This document shows positions 16,167-24,787 of a DNA stretch of 64,000 bases, one piece after another; positions within the stretch are counted from its first letter, which is position 1, and every line of letters starts with the position of its first letter. A program made the translations under genes and the position numbers. Under the pieces are notes generated by a model. It did not search any database, was not told the origin of the DNA, and worked only from the letters and a program-made list of their open reading frames with translations. Source of the stretch: Blastopirellula marina (GTDB lineage Bacteria; Planctomycetota; Planctomycetia; Pirellulales; Pirellulaceae); the NCBI RefSeq assembly GCF_002967765.1, contig NZ_PUHY01000006.1, positions 62,001 through 126,000 on the forward strand, in the 5' to 3' direction.

Positions 16167-17699
16167 ATGCCGCGAACTATTTCGAAATCGCTGGATGCCA
16201 CGAGATCAACCACGGTTCACACCGATACGCAGGAATCAAAGCCTGCGCGTCGTGTGTGGCCCCAGGGGTTATTTCAGTCGGTTGATATCGCATCGTCAGC
16301 TTTGTTTCGCATCTGCTACGGTGCGGTGATGATGTGGTGGTCGTTCGATTTTTTGAGGCTTGGACTCGTCAACGAATATTTCGTTCGCCCAGGCTACTAC
16401 TTCTCATATGAGAATTTTTTCTGGATTCGTCCGCTTCCTTCCGTAGGAATGCCGATCTTGTTCGGCGTATTGACTCTCCTGGCATTGATGATCGCGATAG
16501 GTCTTTTCTATCGCGTGGTCACAGTGACCCATTGGTGCGGGTTTGTTTACGTCTTTCTGCTCGATCAAACCAACTACCAAAACCACTACTACCTACTTAT
16601 CTTGATCGGAGCTCTGCTTCCCTTCATGCCACTTAATCGATGCTGGTCCATAGATGCGCACTTGTGGCCTGCGTTGCGTGGCAATGAATTACCAAGGTGG
16701 TGTTTACTGTCCTTACGCTTTCATATCGCCCTCCCCTATTTCTTCGGTGGCATCGCGAAACTCAATTTCGATTGGTTAAGTGGTGTCACCCTGACGCAAC
16801 GTTTGAACTGGCTGATCAGCGGCGACTCGTTAGGTAGCTGGATCACAACCAATCAGTTGGGAACGGCTCTGGCCTGGAGTGGAATGCTCTTTGACTTAAG
16901 CATTGTGCCATTGCTTCTTTGGAAGAAGACACGCGTCGTGGCCTTTGTGTTGACCGTCTTATTTCACGTGACCAATCATTTCCTATTTCAGATTCATATC
17001 TTTCCGTGGTTCATGATTGCCGCGACAACGTTGTTCTTGTCACCTGACTGGCCGCGACGATTTATGACCAACACCCCCGGAAAAAAGAATGAAACCGTTT
17101 CTGCTGCGATGCCTGATTCGCTCTCCTGGGGAAAAAGGATTGGCCTAACGTGCCTGGCACTGGAAATGAGTCTGCAAATTGTCTTGCCGCTACGCTGCCA
17201 CTTCTATCAGCAAGACGCGAGTTGGACAGAAGTAGGGCATCGCTTTGCCTGGCGCATGATGTTGCGATCGAAGATTGGAATGTTGCAGTATCTCGTCACC
17301 GATCCAGCGACACACGAAACCTATCCGCTCGACCACACGCAGTATCTCAACGCGCAGCAAGCAGGTCGCTTCCCGCGAGATCCGCGAATGATTCAACAGT
17401 TCGGTCACTTCATCGCGGACGAGTACCAGCAACTAACTGGCCGTCGCCCCATCGTTCGGGCGATCGCGATCATGTCGCTCAATGGTCGTAAACCACAACT
17501 ACTCGTCGACCCGCAAATCGATCTGGCGAAAACCAACAACCATTTTACGAACGATAACTGGATCGTTCCTTTGAGAGAACCGCTTCGCAGCGAACCTTGG
17601 AATGTTCCAAAGGAGCAGTGGCTACAGCATGTCGACATTCCGCTCTTGAAAGAACTACAGCTGACCCAAGCCAGTCCCAACAGTCCACAAGACACGTAA
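16167..17699 (+). CDS. HTTM-domain protein (vitamin K-dependent gamma-carboxylase-like)
   Basis: A 510-residue membrane protein with an HTTM (horizontally transferred transmembrane) domain related to vitamin K-dependent gamma-glutamyl carboxylase. Several hydrophobic helices fill residues about 40-310. The segment YFFGGIAKLNFDWLSG contains Lys198, which aligns with the carboxylase catalytic Lys218 (human motif VKKLDADW). The C-terminal 170 residues are soluble. In animals the enzyme carboxylates Glu side chains; bacterial members have no proven role. The ATG at 16167, 16 bases after the lipoprotein stop, was chosen because a longer frame overlaps that gene. Confidence 0.87.
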   Translation: MPRTISKSLDATRSTTVHTDTQESKPARRVWPQGLFQSVDIASSALFRICYGAVMMWWSFDFLRLGLVNEYFVRPGYYFSYENFFWIRPLPSVGMPILFGVLTLLALMIAIGLFYRVVTVTHWCGFVYVFLLDQTNYQNHYYLLILIGALLPFMPLNRCWSIDAHLWPALRGNELPRWCLLSLRFHIALPYFFGGIAKLNFDWLSGVTLTQRLNWLISGDSLGSWITTNQLGTALAWSGMLFDLSIVPLLLWKKTRVVAFVLTVLFHVTNHFLFQIHIFPWFMIAATTLFLSPDWPRRFMTNTPGKKNETVSAAMPDSLSWGKRIGLTCLALEMSLQIVLPLRCHFYQQDASWTEVGHRFAWRMMLRSKIGMLQYLVTDPATHETYPLDHTQYLNAQQAGRFPRDPRMIQQFGHFIADEYQQLTGRRPIVRAIAIMSLNGRKPQLLVDPQIDLAKTNNHFTNDNWIVPLREPLRSEPWNVPKEQWLQHVDIPLLKELQLTQASPNSPQDT

Positions 17700-17746
17700 C
17701 TTCCTGTCCTCATCTCGAATCACACAACACCTTTTTGGAGAAGTTG

Positions 17747-19108
17747 ATGAAGTCCTCTCGCAGCATTCTCGGACGCATCATTCTGGCGTCTGTTTTAGCC
17801 GGTAGTGCAACGGCAGCGTTCGCTCACGATGGCCACGAGCACCCAGTGAAAGTCGAACCGGCCGAGCACTATGCCCCCACCGCTATTCCAGATCGGATCA
17901 TCCTGACATGGAGTGGCGACCCGACCACGTCGCAAGCCGTGACGTGGCGCACGTCGACCGATGTCGCTGAAGCGTATGCCGAAATCGCAGTGGCCGAGGG
18001 CTCGCCGAAATTTGACGAAAACGCTAAGCAGCACGTTGCTAAGACACAAGAATTGAAAACCGATATCAACACCGCCAACTTCCACTCCGTCGAGTTTGAA
18101 GGACTGAAACCAGGTACCAAGTACGCTTATCGCGTCGGCGATGGCGAAAACTGGAGCGAATGGTTCCAGTTCTCAACTGCGAAAGATAACGCCGATAAAT
18201 TCTCGTTCATCTACTTTGGTGATGCCCAAAACGACATCCGCTCGAAGTGGTCGCGTGTGATTCGGGAAGCTTACAGCGATGCTCCTAAGGCCGCGTTCAT
18301 GCTACACGCCGGCGACCTGATCAATCGCGCCGAAAACGACGCGGAATGGGGCGAGTGGTTCGGAGCTGGGGCATTCCTAAACGCCATGATCCCGAGCGTT
18401 CCGGTTCCTGGCAATCACGAGCAAGCCAAGGACGAAGATGGCAAGCGTCATCTGAGCCACCACTGGCGTCCTTCGTTTACGCTGCCCGAGAACGGCCCGG
18501 AAGGCATGGAGGAATCGTGCTATACCCTTACGTACGGCAACATGCTGATCGTCGGCATGAATAGCTCGGCTGACCTGGAAGTCCAAGCGAAATGGCTAAT
18601 GAACGTTCTACATAATAATGATAAGCCGTGGGTTGTTTGCACGTTCCATCACCCGGTCTATTCGACGGGAAAAGGACGTGACAACGAAGAGCTACGCAAC
18701 ACATGGAAACCGATTTTCGACAAGTATAAGGTCGATCTTGTTCTCCAGGGGCACGACCATACCTACGGTCGAACGGGCTTGCAGACTCCCCTAGTTGCAA
18801 GTGAAGAAGGCTCAGAGAAGAACGTCCCAACTGGCGTGAACAACTTCGATGGGAAAACTGGTACCGTTTATGTTGTCTCGGTCAGCGGACCAAAGATGTA
18901 TAGCTTGTCGCCACATCCCTTCATGAACAGCACGGCAGCCAACACTCAGCTATATCAAATCATCTCGGTCGATGGCAACACGCTCAACTACGAAGCACGC
19001 ACGGCCGTCGGCGACGTTTACGACAGCTTCCAGCTGAAGAAGCGTGAGGGCGAGATCAACGAGCTGACCGAAGGCACGGTCGTCAAGAAGCAAGCTACCA
19101 CCGAGTAA
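17747..19108 (+). CDS. Exported purple-acid-phosphatase-like metallophosphoesterase
   Basis: A 453-residue protein with a Sec signal peptide ending ATAAFA|HDGHEH, an N-terminal Fn3-like domain (residues about 40-145, as in purple acid phosphatases) and a metallophosphatase domain. The metal motifs are GDA (Asp159), GDL (Asp190), GNHE (222-225), HH (301-302) and GHDH (335-338). It would hydrolyse phosphate monoesters in the periplasm. The Tyr of the GDxxY motif, which binds Fe3+ and gives the purple colour, is replaced by Asn193, so the metal pair may differ. GGAGAAG at 17737-17743 fixes the ATG start; the frame upstream overlaps the HTTM gene. A terminator follows. Confidence 0.9.
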   Translation: MKSSRSILGRIILASVLAGSATAAFAHDGHEHPVKVEPAEHYAPTAIPDRIILTWSGDPTTSQAVTWRTSTDVAEAYAEIAVAEGSPKFDENAKQHVAKTQELKTDINTANFHSVEFEGLKPGTKYAYRVGDGENWSEWFQFSTAKDNADKFSFIYFGDAQNDIRSKWSRVIREAYSDAPKAAFMLHAGDLINRAENDAEWGEWFGAGAFLNAMIPSVPVPGNHEQAKDEDGKRHLSHHWRPSFTLPENGPEGMEESCYTLTYGNMLIVGMNSSADLEVQAKWLMNVLHNNDKPWVVCTFHHPVYSTGKGRDNEELRNTWKPIFDKYKVDLVLQGHDHTYGRTGLQTPLVASEEGSEKNVPTGVNNFDGKTGTVYVVSVSGPKMYSLSPHPFMNSTAANTQLYQIISVDGNTLNYEARTAVGDVYDSFQLKKREGEINELTEGTVVKKQATTE

Positions 19109-19147
19109 CATTTTTTCATTCGGTTGGCATTGCCAATGAGTTCTCGG

Positions 19148-19185
19148 AAAACGCTCGGCCACGTTCGTTGGTCGAGCGTTTTTTT
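19148..19185 (+). terminator. Terminator after the metallophosphoesterase gene
   Basis: Stem AAAACGCTCG (19148-19157) / CGAGCGTTTT (19173-19182), extended by a partial inner helix GCCA/TTGG, ending in a run of seven T. It separates convergent genes. Confidence 0.88.
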
Positions 19186-19187
19186 AG

Positions 19188-19685
19188 TCAACGATCTAGA
19201 CTGGCATGAAAGAGCTCGGAACTCATGCCGTTTGCCACGTGAATCGCCGTCACTCCCATCTCCCCCACTTCACGAATATTTCGCATCTCATCGTCGAAAA
19301 AGAGCATTTCTTCATAGGCGATCCCGCTCGCTTTCCCCAACGCGGTGAAGTGACGCACCTTCGACGAGGGATAGATTTCCGCATAAGCAAAGCGATGAGT
19401 AATCGCCAACAGCTGAAGTAGCTCTCGCGCCCAAGCGGGCTGTTCGGTTCGCGATGCCAACGCCATCGGAATCTGTTGTTGATCGCAATAGTCGAGTATT
19501 GCTTCCACATCTTGGTAACAACGAATATACCGACGCGTTCGATCGATAATTCGATCTTTATCCAGGCGAAATGGGGGACTCAAGCAATCACACCACGTTC
19601 CTCCGCAGTCCCACAAAGTGAAGTCGAGGTCAAAAACAATAAGTTGGGGAACTGGCAACGCAATAAGCTCCGGCAATGGGACCAT
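19188..19685 (-). CDS. MDP-1-like HAD phosphatase
   Basis: A 165-residue haloacid dehalogenase-superfamily protein of the magnesium-dependent phosphatase-1 type, which dephosphorylates protein tyrosine or sugar phosphates in other organisms. Motif I is DLDFTLWDCGGTW with nucleophile Asp19 and acid/base Asp21. Motif II is in MALASRT, the Lys of motif III is in SSKVRHF, and motif IV is FFDDEMRNI. The length matches MDP-1. The ATG at 19685 was chosen; an in-frame TTG 26 codons upstream has no supporting ribosome site. It lies in the midst of two other phosphoesterase genes. Confidence 0.85.
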   Translation of the reverse strand: MVPLPELIALPVPQLIVFDLDFTLWDCGGTWCDCLSPPFRLDKDRIIDRTRRYIRCYQDVEAILDYCDQQQIPMALASRTEQPAWARELLQLLAITHRFAYAEIYPSSKVRHFTALGKASGIAYEEMLFFDDEMRNIREVGEMGVTAIHVANGMSSELFHASLDR

Positions 19686-19896
19686 AAGGAACAACTCGTC
19701 AAAAGCATCTTCTAAGGCGAGCCAGCCAGCGGCAAGTCCCCAAAAGCCCGAAGGCAGCTTCAATCAACCGTCAAATTGCCTTTACCTGAACTTAACGCCC
19801 CACCGAAAGGAGGCTTGGGCAAGCGGGTCGATTGCCGACTATAATGGGCTCTCTCCACATCATCGTGACTATTGATATTCAAAGAGGACTTTCGGG

Positions 19897-20730
19897 ATGC
19901 GTATCTGGATTGGATTGTCATTGGCGGCTGTAATGGCGTTTGGATGTTTTCCCTGTACAGGACAAGCACAAATGATCGTCGCCCATCGTGGAGCATCGTT
20001 CGTCGCCCCAGAGAACACGCTTGCTTCTTTCCGTGAAGCTTGGAATCAAGGTGCGGATGTCATCGAAGGCGATTTCTACCTGACCAAAGACGGCCAGATT
20101 GCGTGCATTCATGACAAAACCACCAAACGCACAACCGGCGGCTCTGCTGATCTGAAAATCGCTGACTCGACACTGGAAGAACTCCGTCGTGTCGATGTTG
20201 GTGCCTGGAAGAATGCTAAATATGCTGGTGAAACTATCCCTACATTGGCAGAAGTCCTGGCGACCATTCCCGAAAAGGGGAAGATCTTTGTCGAAGTAAA
20301 ATGTGGCCCGGAGATCGTGGCTCCCCTGCAAACCGCTTTGAAGGAGTCCAAGCTACGCGACGATCAAATCATCATCATCTGCTTCGACAAAGAGGTGGTC
20401 ACGCAGTGCCGTGAACAGATGCCACAGTACAAAGCGAGCTGGTTGACCAGCTACAAGAAGGACGACAAGTCCGGCCAGTGGAATCCTTCGCTCGACTCAG
20501 TGGTTGCCACATTGAAGCAAACTGGAGCCACCGGTTTGGGTACTCAAGCGAACGATACCGTGGTAACGCCCGACTTTGTGAAAGAAATCAAAGACGCAGG
20601 TATCGAATGCCACGTTTGGACGGTCAACGATCCGAAACAGGCACAGCGTTATGCAGGTTTGGGTTTCGACTCAATCACGACAGATAAGCCTGAAGAGATT
20701 CGTGACGCGGTAACGGGTGGCGGAAAGTAA
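19897..20730 (+). CDS. Glycerophosphodiester phosphodiesterase
   Basis: A 277-residue exported GDPD-family enzyme that splits glycerophosphodiesters into glycerol 3-phosphate and an alcohol. The signal peptide ends near CTGQAQ. Catalytic motifs are AHRGAS (His30, Arg31), the metal-binding pattern DVIEGDFYLTKDG (Glu57, Asp59), HDKTTKRTTGG (His72) and, near the end, CHVWTVNDPKQ. Likely periplasmic, salvaging phosphate and glycerol from phospholipid head groups. AGAGGA precedes the ATG. It converges tightly on the sensor kinase gene, with 3 bases between. Confidence 0.93.
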   Translation: MRIWIGLSLAAVMAFGCFPCTGQAQMIVAHRGASFVAPENTLASFREAWNQGADVIEGDFYLTKDGQIACIHDKTTKRTTGGSADLKIADSTLEELRRVDVGAWKNAKYAGETIPTLAEVLATIPEKGKIFVEVKCGPEIVAPLQTALKESKLRDDQIIIICFDKEVVTQCREQMPQYKASWLTSYKKDDKSGQWNPSLDSVVATLKQTGATGLGTQANDTVVTPDFVKEIKDAGIECHVWTVNDPKQAQRYAGLGFDSITTDKPEEIRDAVTGGGK

Positions 20731-20733
20731 CGA

Positions 20734-23685
20734 TTATTGAAGCGATGTCTCTTCAATCGCGAGCGTCGAGCTAGACGCTGGGGGCTCGGCTGGCAAACGC
20801 ATGATAAATTTGCAGCCGTGCCCTACTCCGTCCGATTCCAAGGTGATCGTTCCCCCATGGAAATCGATAATCCTCTTCACGATAGCCAAACCAATCCCGG
20901 TTCCTTCCGAATCGGGATCAAGCTTATCGAATAACTGGAAGATTCGTTCCTGAAATTCGAGCGCGACACCAGGGCCATTATCAGCGACTTCGATCACCAC
21001 GAACCCCTCATCCGTTTTGGCTGAAATACGGACGCGGGGGTTCTCTTCGTGGTTATGCTTGATCGCATTATCGATCAAGTTCTGCATTAGTTGTCGAATC
21101 TGTACCGAGTCGCCATAAATCGAGAGCTCGCCGCAATCACATTGCACATCGGCATCACGGGCCTCGATCTCACCCGCCAACAACGTGATTGCTTCGCTGA
21201 CAACCTCTTGCAGACCAATCGTCATACGTGACTTGCTACTTCGCCCGATACGCGAGAGCTCAAGCAGGTCGTCCAAGAGCTGCTTCATTCCGTCGGCGGC
21301 TGAACCTATTATGGTGAGGTCTTCCTGAATCGCATCCTGGTCATTATTGGCTAAGTCCTCGCTCAGGATTCCCAGAAATCCCTTGATCGTAATTAGCGGC
21401 GACTTCAGGTCGTGTGAGACCGTATATGTGAACTGTTTGAGCTCAGCATTGGTATCTTCCAAGTTACGAATAAGTGTCTCTCGCAACTTCTCCGATTCAA
21501 TTCGTTCGGTAATGTCCGTTAAAGCGAACACCGCCCCTTGAAACACATGATTTTCATCGAACAGAGGCGCGCCATTGATCGAGACGGTCGCATACTCGTC
21601 CGTCGAAAACGGAATTCTGAAACGAAGATCGTAAACGGGTTTGTGGTCCTTACGAACCTGAGCGAAGGGACGATTTTCGTCAGGCATTGGATTGCCGGAT
21701 ACATCTAACATCGGCAAAGGAAAATCGTAAATCAGATTGTCGATGAGATCTTCACGACGAAGTCGCAAGGTGTTTTCAAGCGCAGTATTGAGAAACTGAA
21801 TTGTTCCCTCGGCATTCACGACCATGATCGAGGCGACACTGGTTTCCATCACTTGATCTAACAATGCCTTTTCCCAGCGAAGCTGCTCTTCAGCTCGAAT
21901 CCGGTCATTAATGTTGATGGCAATTCCCATCACCTGGGTCGGCTCACCTTTTGCATTCCGTTGAAAAACGACGCGGTGAAATTCGAACCAAAGCCACTCT
22001 CCATTCTTATGCCGAACGCGAAGATTATCGCGCCGCAGTGCGTTCGCCCCAGTCTGGAACCAAGTCAGCTGCGATTGAACAATCTTCGGTAAGTCCTCTG
22101 GATGAAACACCTCGACATAGAACTGGGAACCGAGCTCTCCGATATGCTCTTTCGTATAGCCTAGCTGGCGTTCAATATTATCATTGACGAAGACGATCGA
22201 TTCGGAAGCTAAATCGAAGATGTAGATAATGCCCGGTGAGGCATTGATCATGTTCTCGGCGAAGTCCTTGGCCGCTTTCGTCTGCTGCTCGGCTGCCTTA
22301 CGCAGCGTCGCGTCGCGACACGCAGACATCACGAAAGACTGCCCAGCACGTTCGATTGTCGTCAATCGGATTTCGACCGGGAATGTTGTGCCATCCTTAC
22401 GACGATGAACGCGTTCTACCAACGGATGAAAATTACGGCCGCTACGGGCCAAGTCGTTCCAAATACGTCGCGCGTCGGCTGGTTTCCAATCTAAGTCGAT
22501 ATCAGAAACATACATACCGACGAGTTCTTCTCGGGTGTAACCCAGGCTACGGCAGGCTTCCTGGTTGGCATCGATGATTTCGCCATCCATGTTACGGACG
22601 AAAACGGCGTCTGCCGCCCCATCAAACAACATCCGAAAGCGGCGTTCACTGGCCTCGATCGTGCGGAGGTGCGATTCCTGGCGCTGACTGGCGACGTCGA
22701 GCTCGTCGGCCATGTTATTAAATGAATCAGCAAGGATACCGAATTCTCCGTCCCGCTTCACCGACACACGCACCGCCTGATCGCCACGAGCATAGCGATG
22801 GATCGTTTGAATGATCTCTTGCAGCGGACGCAGAGTCCGTTCGCTGAAGAAGAGTGCTAGAATCACAGCAGCGGTCAAACCACACGCGACCGCAGTAATC
22901 TTCGACCAAGCCAGACGATTGTAAACCTTGGTAACACGCGATTCGGGGATCGCCTCGATCAACTTCCACTTTGTTTCCGGTACCTCGGCAACCGAGATCA
23001 AGTAACGTTCGCCATCAGGATCGGTGATTATCTTGGGATCACTTAAGTCTTTCACTTCATTGAGAAAGTTCGCTTTACCAGTGGCCGCGATCAACCGATT
23101 TTCGTCGTCCATCAGTGCGAAGAAACCATCTTGGTCGACTTCCAAAGACCTCACGAAACGGATCACTTCCGAGTCGAGAATTGTCAGTCCGATCGATCCA
23201 CGTTGGGTTCCATCCTCCCCGATAATCGGTTTGAACATCAACAGGATATCGCGCCCTGTCGCTCGGCTCTTCAGGATCCGAGTGACGATCGTCTTGCCTT
23301 GTTGCAACTCCTGAAAATAGTCTCGATCCGCAACGTTGAAGACTAGCCCGTTGGTTCCATGGACCGTGCCATCCATTTCGTTCAGATACAGCCCATCGAC
23401 AATCGGTTTGGCGGCTTTCTCTTGTGCGCGGAGAAACTCTAAGATTTCAGGCACGGTCCCTTCTTGAACTATCGACATCGCGGCGAGCGCCCTCAGCAGC
23501 GAAAGATTCTCATCCATGAAAAACCGGACCTCGTTCCGCTTGGCGTTGAGGTTCGCCTGCATGGTCTGATCAATCTGCTCTTGCAGAAGGTTTTGCGTAA
23601 TATGGGAATCGAGAATCGTGGCCAGGCCAACCGCAATCAGCGCGGGAATCGCGCCAAGAAAGAAGTATTTGCGAAGTAGATTCAC
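20734..23685 (-). CDS. Multi-PAS sensor histidine kinase
   Basis: A 983-residue membrane sensor kinase starting at GTG. Order of parts: first helix (residues 8-25), a periplasmic Cache-like sensor domain to about 255, second helix (263-280), HAMP (281-335), three PAS/PAC modules (about 345-465, 480-600, 610-735), a dimerisation/phosphoacceptor domain with His758 in YTVSHDLKSPL, and an ATPase domain with N box Asn873 (IDNAIKHN), G1 box DNGPG (902-906) and G2 EGTGIGLAI. There is no receiver domain and no adjacent response regulator, so its partner is encoded elsewhere. The short HisKA and C-terminus resemble phytochrome-type kinases. The signal sensed is unknown. Confidence 0.93.
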   Translation of the reverse strand: MNLLRKYFFLGAIPALIAVGLATILDSHITQNLLQEQIDQTMQANLNAKRNEVRFFMDENLSLLRALAAMSIVQEGTVPEILEFLRAQEKAAKPIVDGLYLNEMDGTVHGTNGLVFNVADRDYFQELQQGKTIVTRILKSRATGRDILLMFKPIIGEDGTQRGSIGLTILDSEVIRFVRSLEVDQDGFFALMDDENRLIAATGKANFLNEVKDLSDPKIITDPDGERYLISVAEVPETKWKLIEAIPESRVTKVYNRLAWSKITAVACGLTAAVILALFFSERTLRPLQEIIQTIHRYARGDQAVRVSVKRDGEFGILADSFNNMADELDVASQRQESHLRTIEASERRFRMLFDGAADAVFVRNMDGEIIDANQEACRSLGYTREELVGMYVSDIDLDWKPADARRIWNDLARSGRNFHPLVERVHRRKDGTTFPVEIRLTTIERAGQSFVMSACRDATLRKAAEQQTKAAKDFAENMINASPGIIYIFDLASESIVFVNDNIERQLGYTKEHIGELGSQFYVEVFHPEDLPKIVQSQLTWFQTGANALRRDNLRVRHKNGEWLWFEFHRVVFQRNAKGEPTQVMGIAININDRIRAEEQLRWEKALLDQVMETSVASIMVVNAEGTIQFLNTALENTLRLRREDLIDNLIYDFPLPMLDVSGNPMPDENRPFAQVRKDHKPVYDLRFRIPFSTDEYATVSINGAPLFDENHVFQGAVFALTDITERIESEKLRETLIRNLEDTNAELKQFTYTVSHDLKSPLITIKGFLGILSEDLANNDQDAIQEDLTIIGSAADGMKQLLDDLLELSRIGRSSKSRMTIGLQEVVSEAITLLAGEIEARDADVQCDCGELSIYGDSVQIRQLMQNLIDNAIKHNHEENPRVRISAKTDEGFVVIEVADNGPGVALEFQERIFQLFDKLDPDSEGTGIGLAIVKRIIDFHGGTITLESDGVGHGCKFIMRLPAEPPASSSTLAIEETSLQ

Positions 23686-23811
23686 GGTTGACGAACTTCG
23701 GCTTCGAGGAACCGGGCGGGCGTAATAGTAACCGCCCTAATTATCTAGCAATGACGCCTGCCCGTCAAAACCGAATTCGACCCTCGCCGAGAAAAGTCTC
23801 GTTCTTTCCGT

Positions 23812-24639
23812 TTAGCTGGCAATCATCAAGACGCCAATCGTAATCAGTACCAATTGACTCAGCAAAACTATCCCCAGCATCCACTCTAACCGGTGACGAA
23901 AGCTAGGCGAAGTTTGCTGGCAAAGCATGGCTTGGCGACGCTCTTCAAAGCTTGGATAGAGCCAAGTTTTTTTATCAGGCCGAATTCCTGAGAGAAGCGT
24001 CAGTTCGGCCAAGGCCTTGGATAACTCCCGAATGTTTCGACGGCGATTGCCGTTCTTTTTGCTCAGCGTATCGATCGCGTAGGCATCAGCATGATACTCA
24101 AGCAGCGGAGCGACCAGATGCAACATTAGCCCCATGTATCCAGCAGTCGCGAACATCGCCGCGACATGGGCGACGTTTTGCCATGCTGCCAGCGTTTCAG
24201 CTTGACGCACCAATGCCAGACCTAGTGTCCCCCCGGCGAAGACGATAACAAGCCTCATTGGGACATGACAAAGTTTCAGATGCCCTATTTCGTGGGCGAC
24301 GATCGCGGCAACACTGCGGGGTGAAAGCCGCGTTAATAACGCATCGCTGACCAAGACGAATGAAAACCCGGGAACACAACCTACCACCGCCGCATTGCAG
24401 ATCGTCTCGCCGGTGTCCCATACCCTGAGTCGATTGACGAAGGCTTCGTTTCCCTGGGGGAGCGACCGCAAAAGACTTCGCCTTTGCCCTTCCGTGAGTC
24501 GGTACAGCGAAAAAAACCGACGAGCCAACCATGGGTAGGCAATGACTCCGAGTAGCGGAATAAGCATCGCCATGAAGGGAGTCATCTCGCCACTAGCGAG
24601 ACTTCCTGAAAACAGAGAGATGAACGCGAACGATGACAA
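23812..24639 (-). CDS. M48-family membrane metalloprotease
   Basis: A 275-residue protein with the HExxH zinc motif AHEIGH (His116, Glu117, His120) and the third ligand Glu181 in EYHADAYA, as in HtpX/Ste24-like M48 peptidases. Hydrophobic helices surround the active site (about 20-40, 128-146, 155-180 and the C-terminal 255-272), so it acts at the inner membrane, probably in envelope protein quality control. It starts at TTG with AGGT upstream. The gene stands alone between the sensor kinase and serA. Confidence 0.88.
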   Translation of the reverse strand: MSSFAFISLFSGSLASGEMTPFMAMLIPLLGVIAYPWLARRFFSLYRLTEGQRRSLLRSLPQGNEAFVNRLRVWDTGETICNAAVVGCVPGFSFVLVSDALLTRLSPRSVAAIVAHEIGHLKLCHVPMRLVIVFAGGTLGLALVRQAETLAAWQNVAHVAAMFATAGYMGLMLHLVAPLLEYHADAYAIDTLSKKNGNRRRNIRELSKALAELTLLSGIRPDKKTWLYPSFEERRQAMLCQQTSPSFRHRLEWMLGIVLLSQLVLITIGVLMIAS

Positions 24640-24730
24640 GCAAGATACCTGGAGCGAATTGATCGAGAGGGGCTGATATTCCTCAGAGTAATTCGCTTGG
24701 CTCGCAGTTCAATTGCTGGTGGGCGCATAG

Positions 24731-24763
24731 AAAAACCGGCAAACGCATCCTTTGCCGGTTTTT
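24731..24763 (-). terminator. Terminator of the serC-serA operon
   Basis: Perfect 13-base-pair stem AAAAACCGGCAAA (24731-24743) / TTTGCCGGTTTTT (24751-24763), 7-base loop. It is symmetrical, so could act on both strands. It lies 25 bases beyond the serA stop. Confidence 0.9.
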
Positions 24764-24787
24764 ACGATTATACCAACAGTGGCGATC

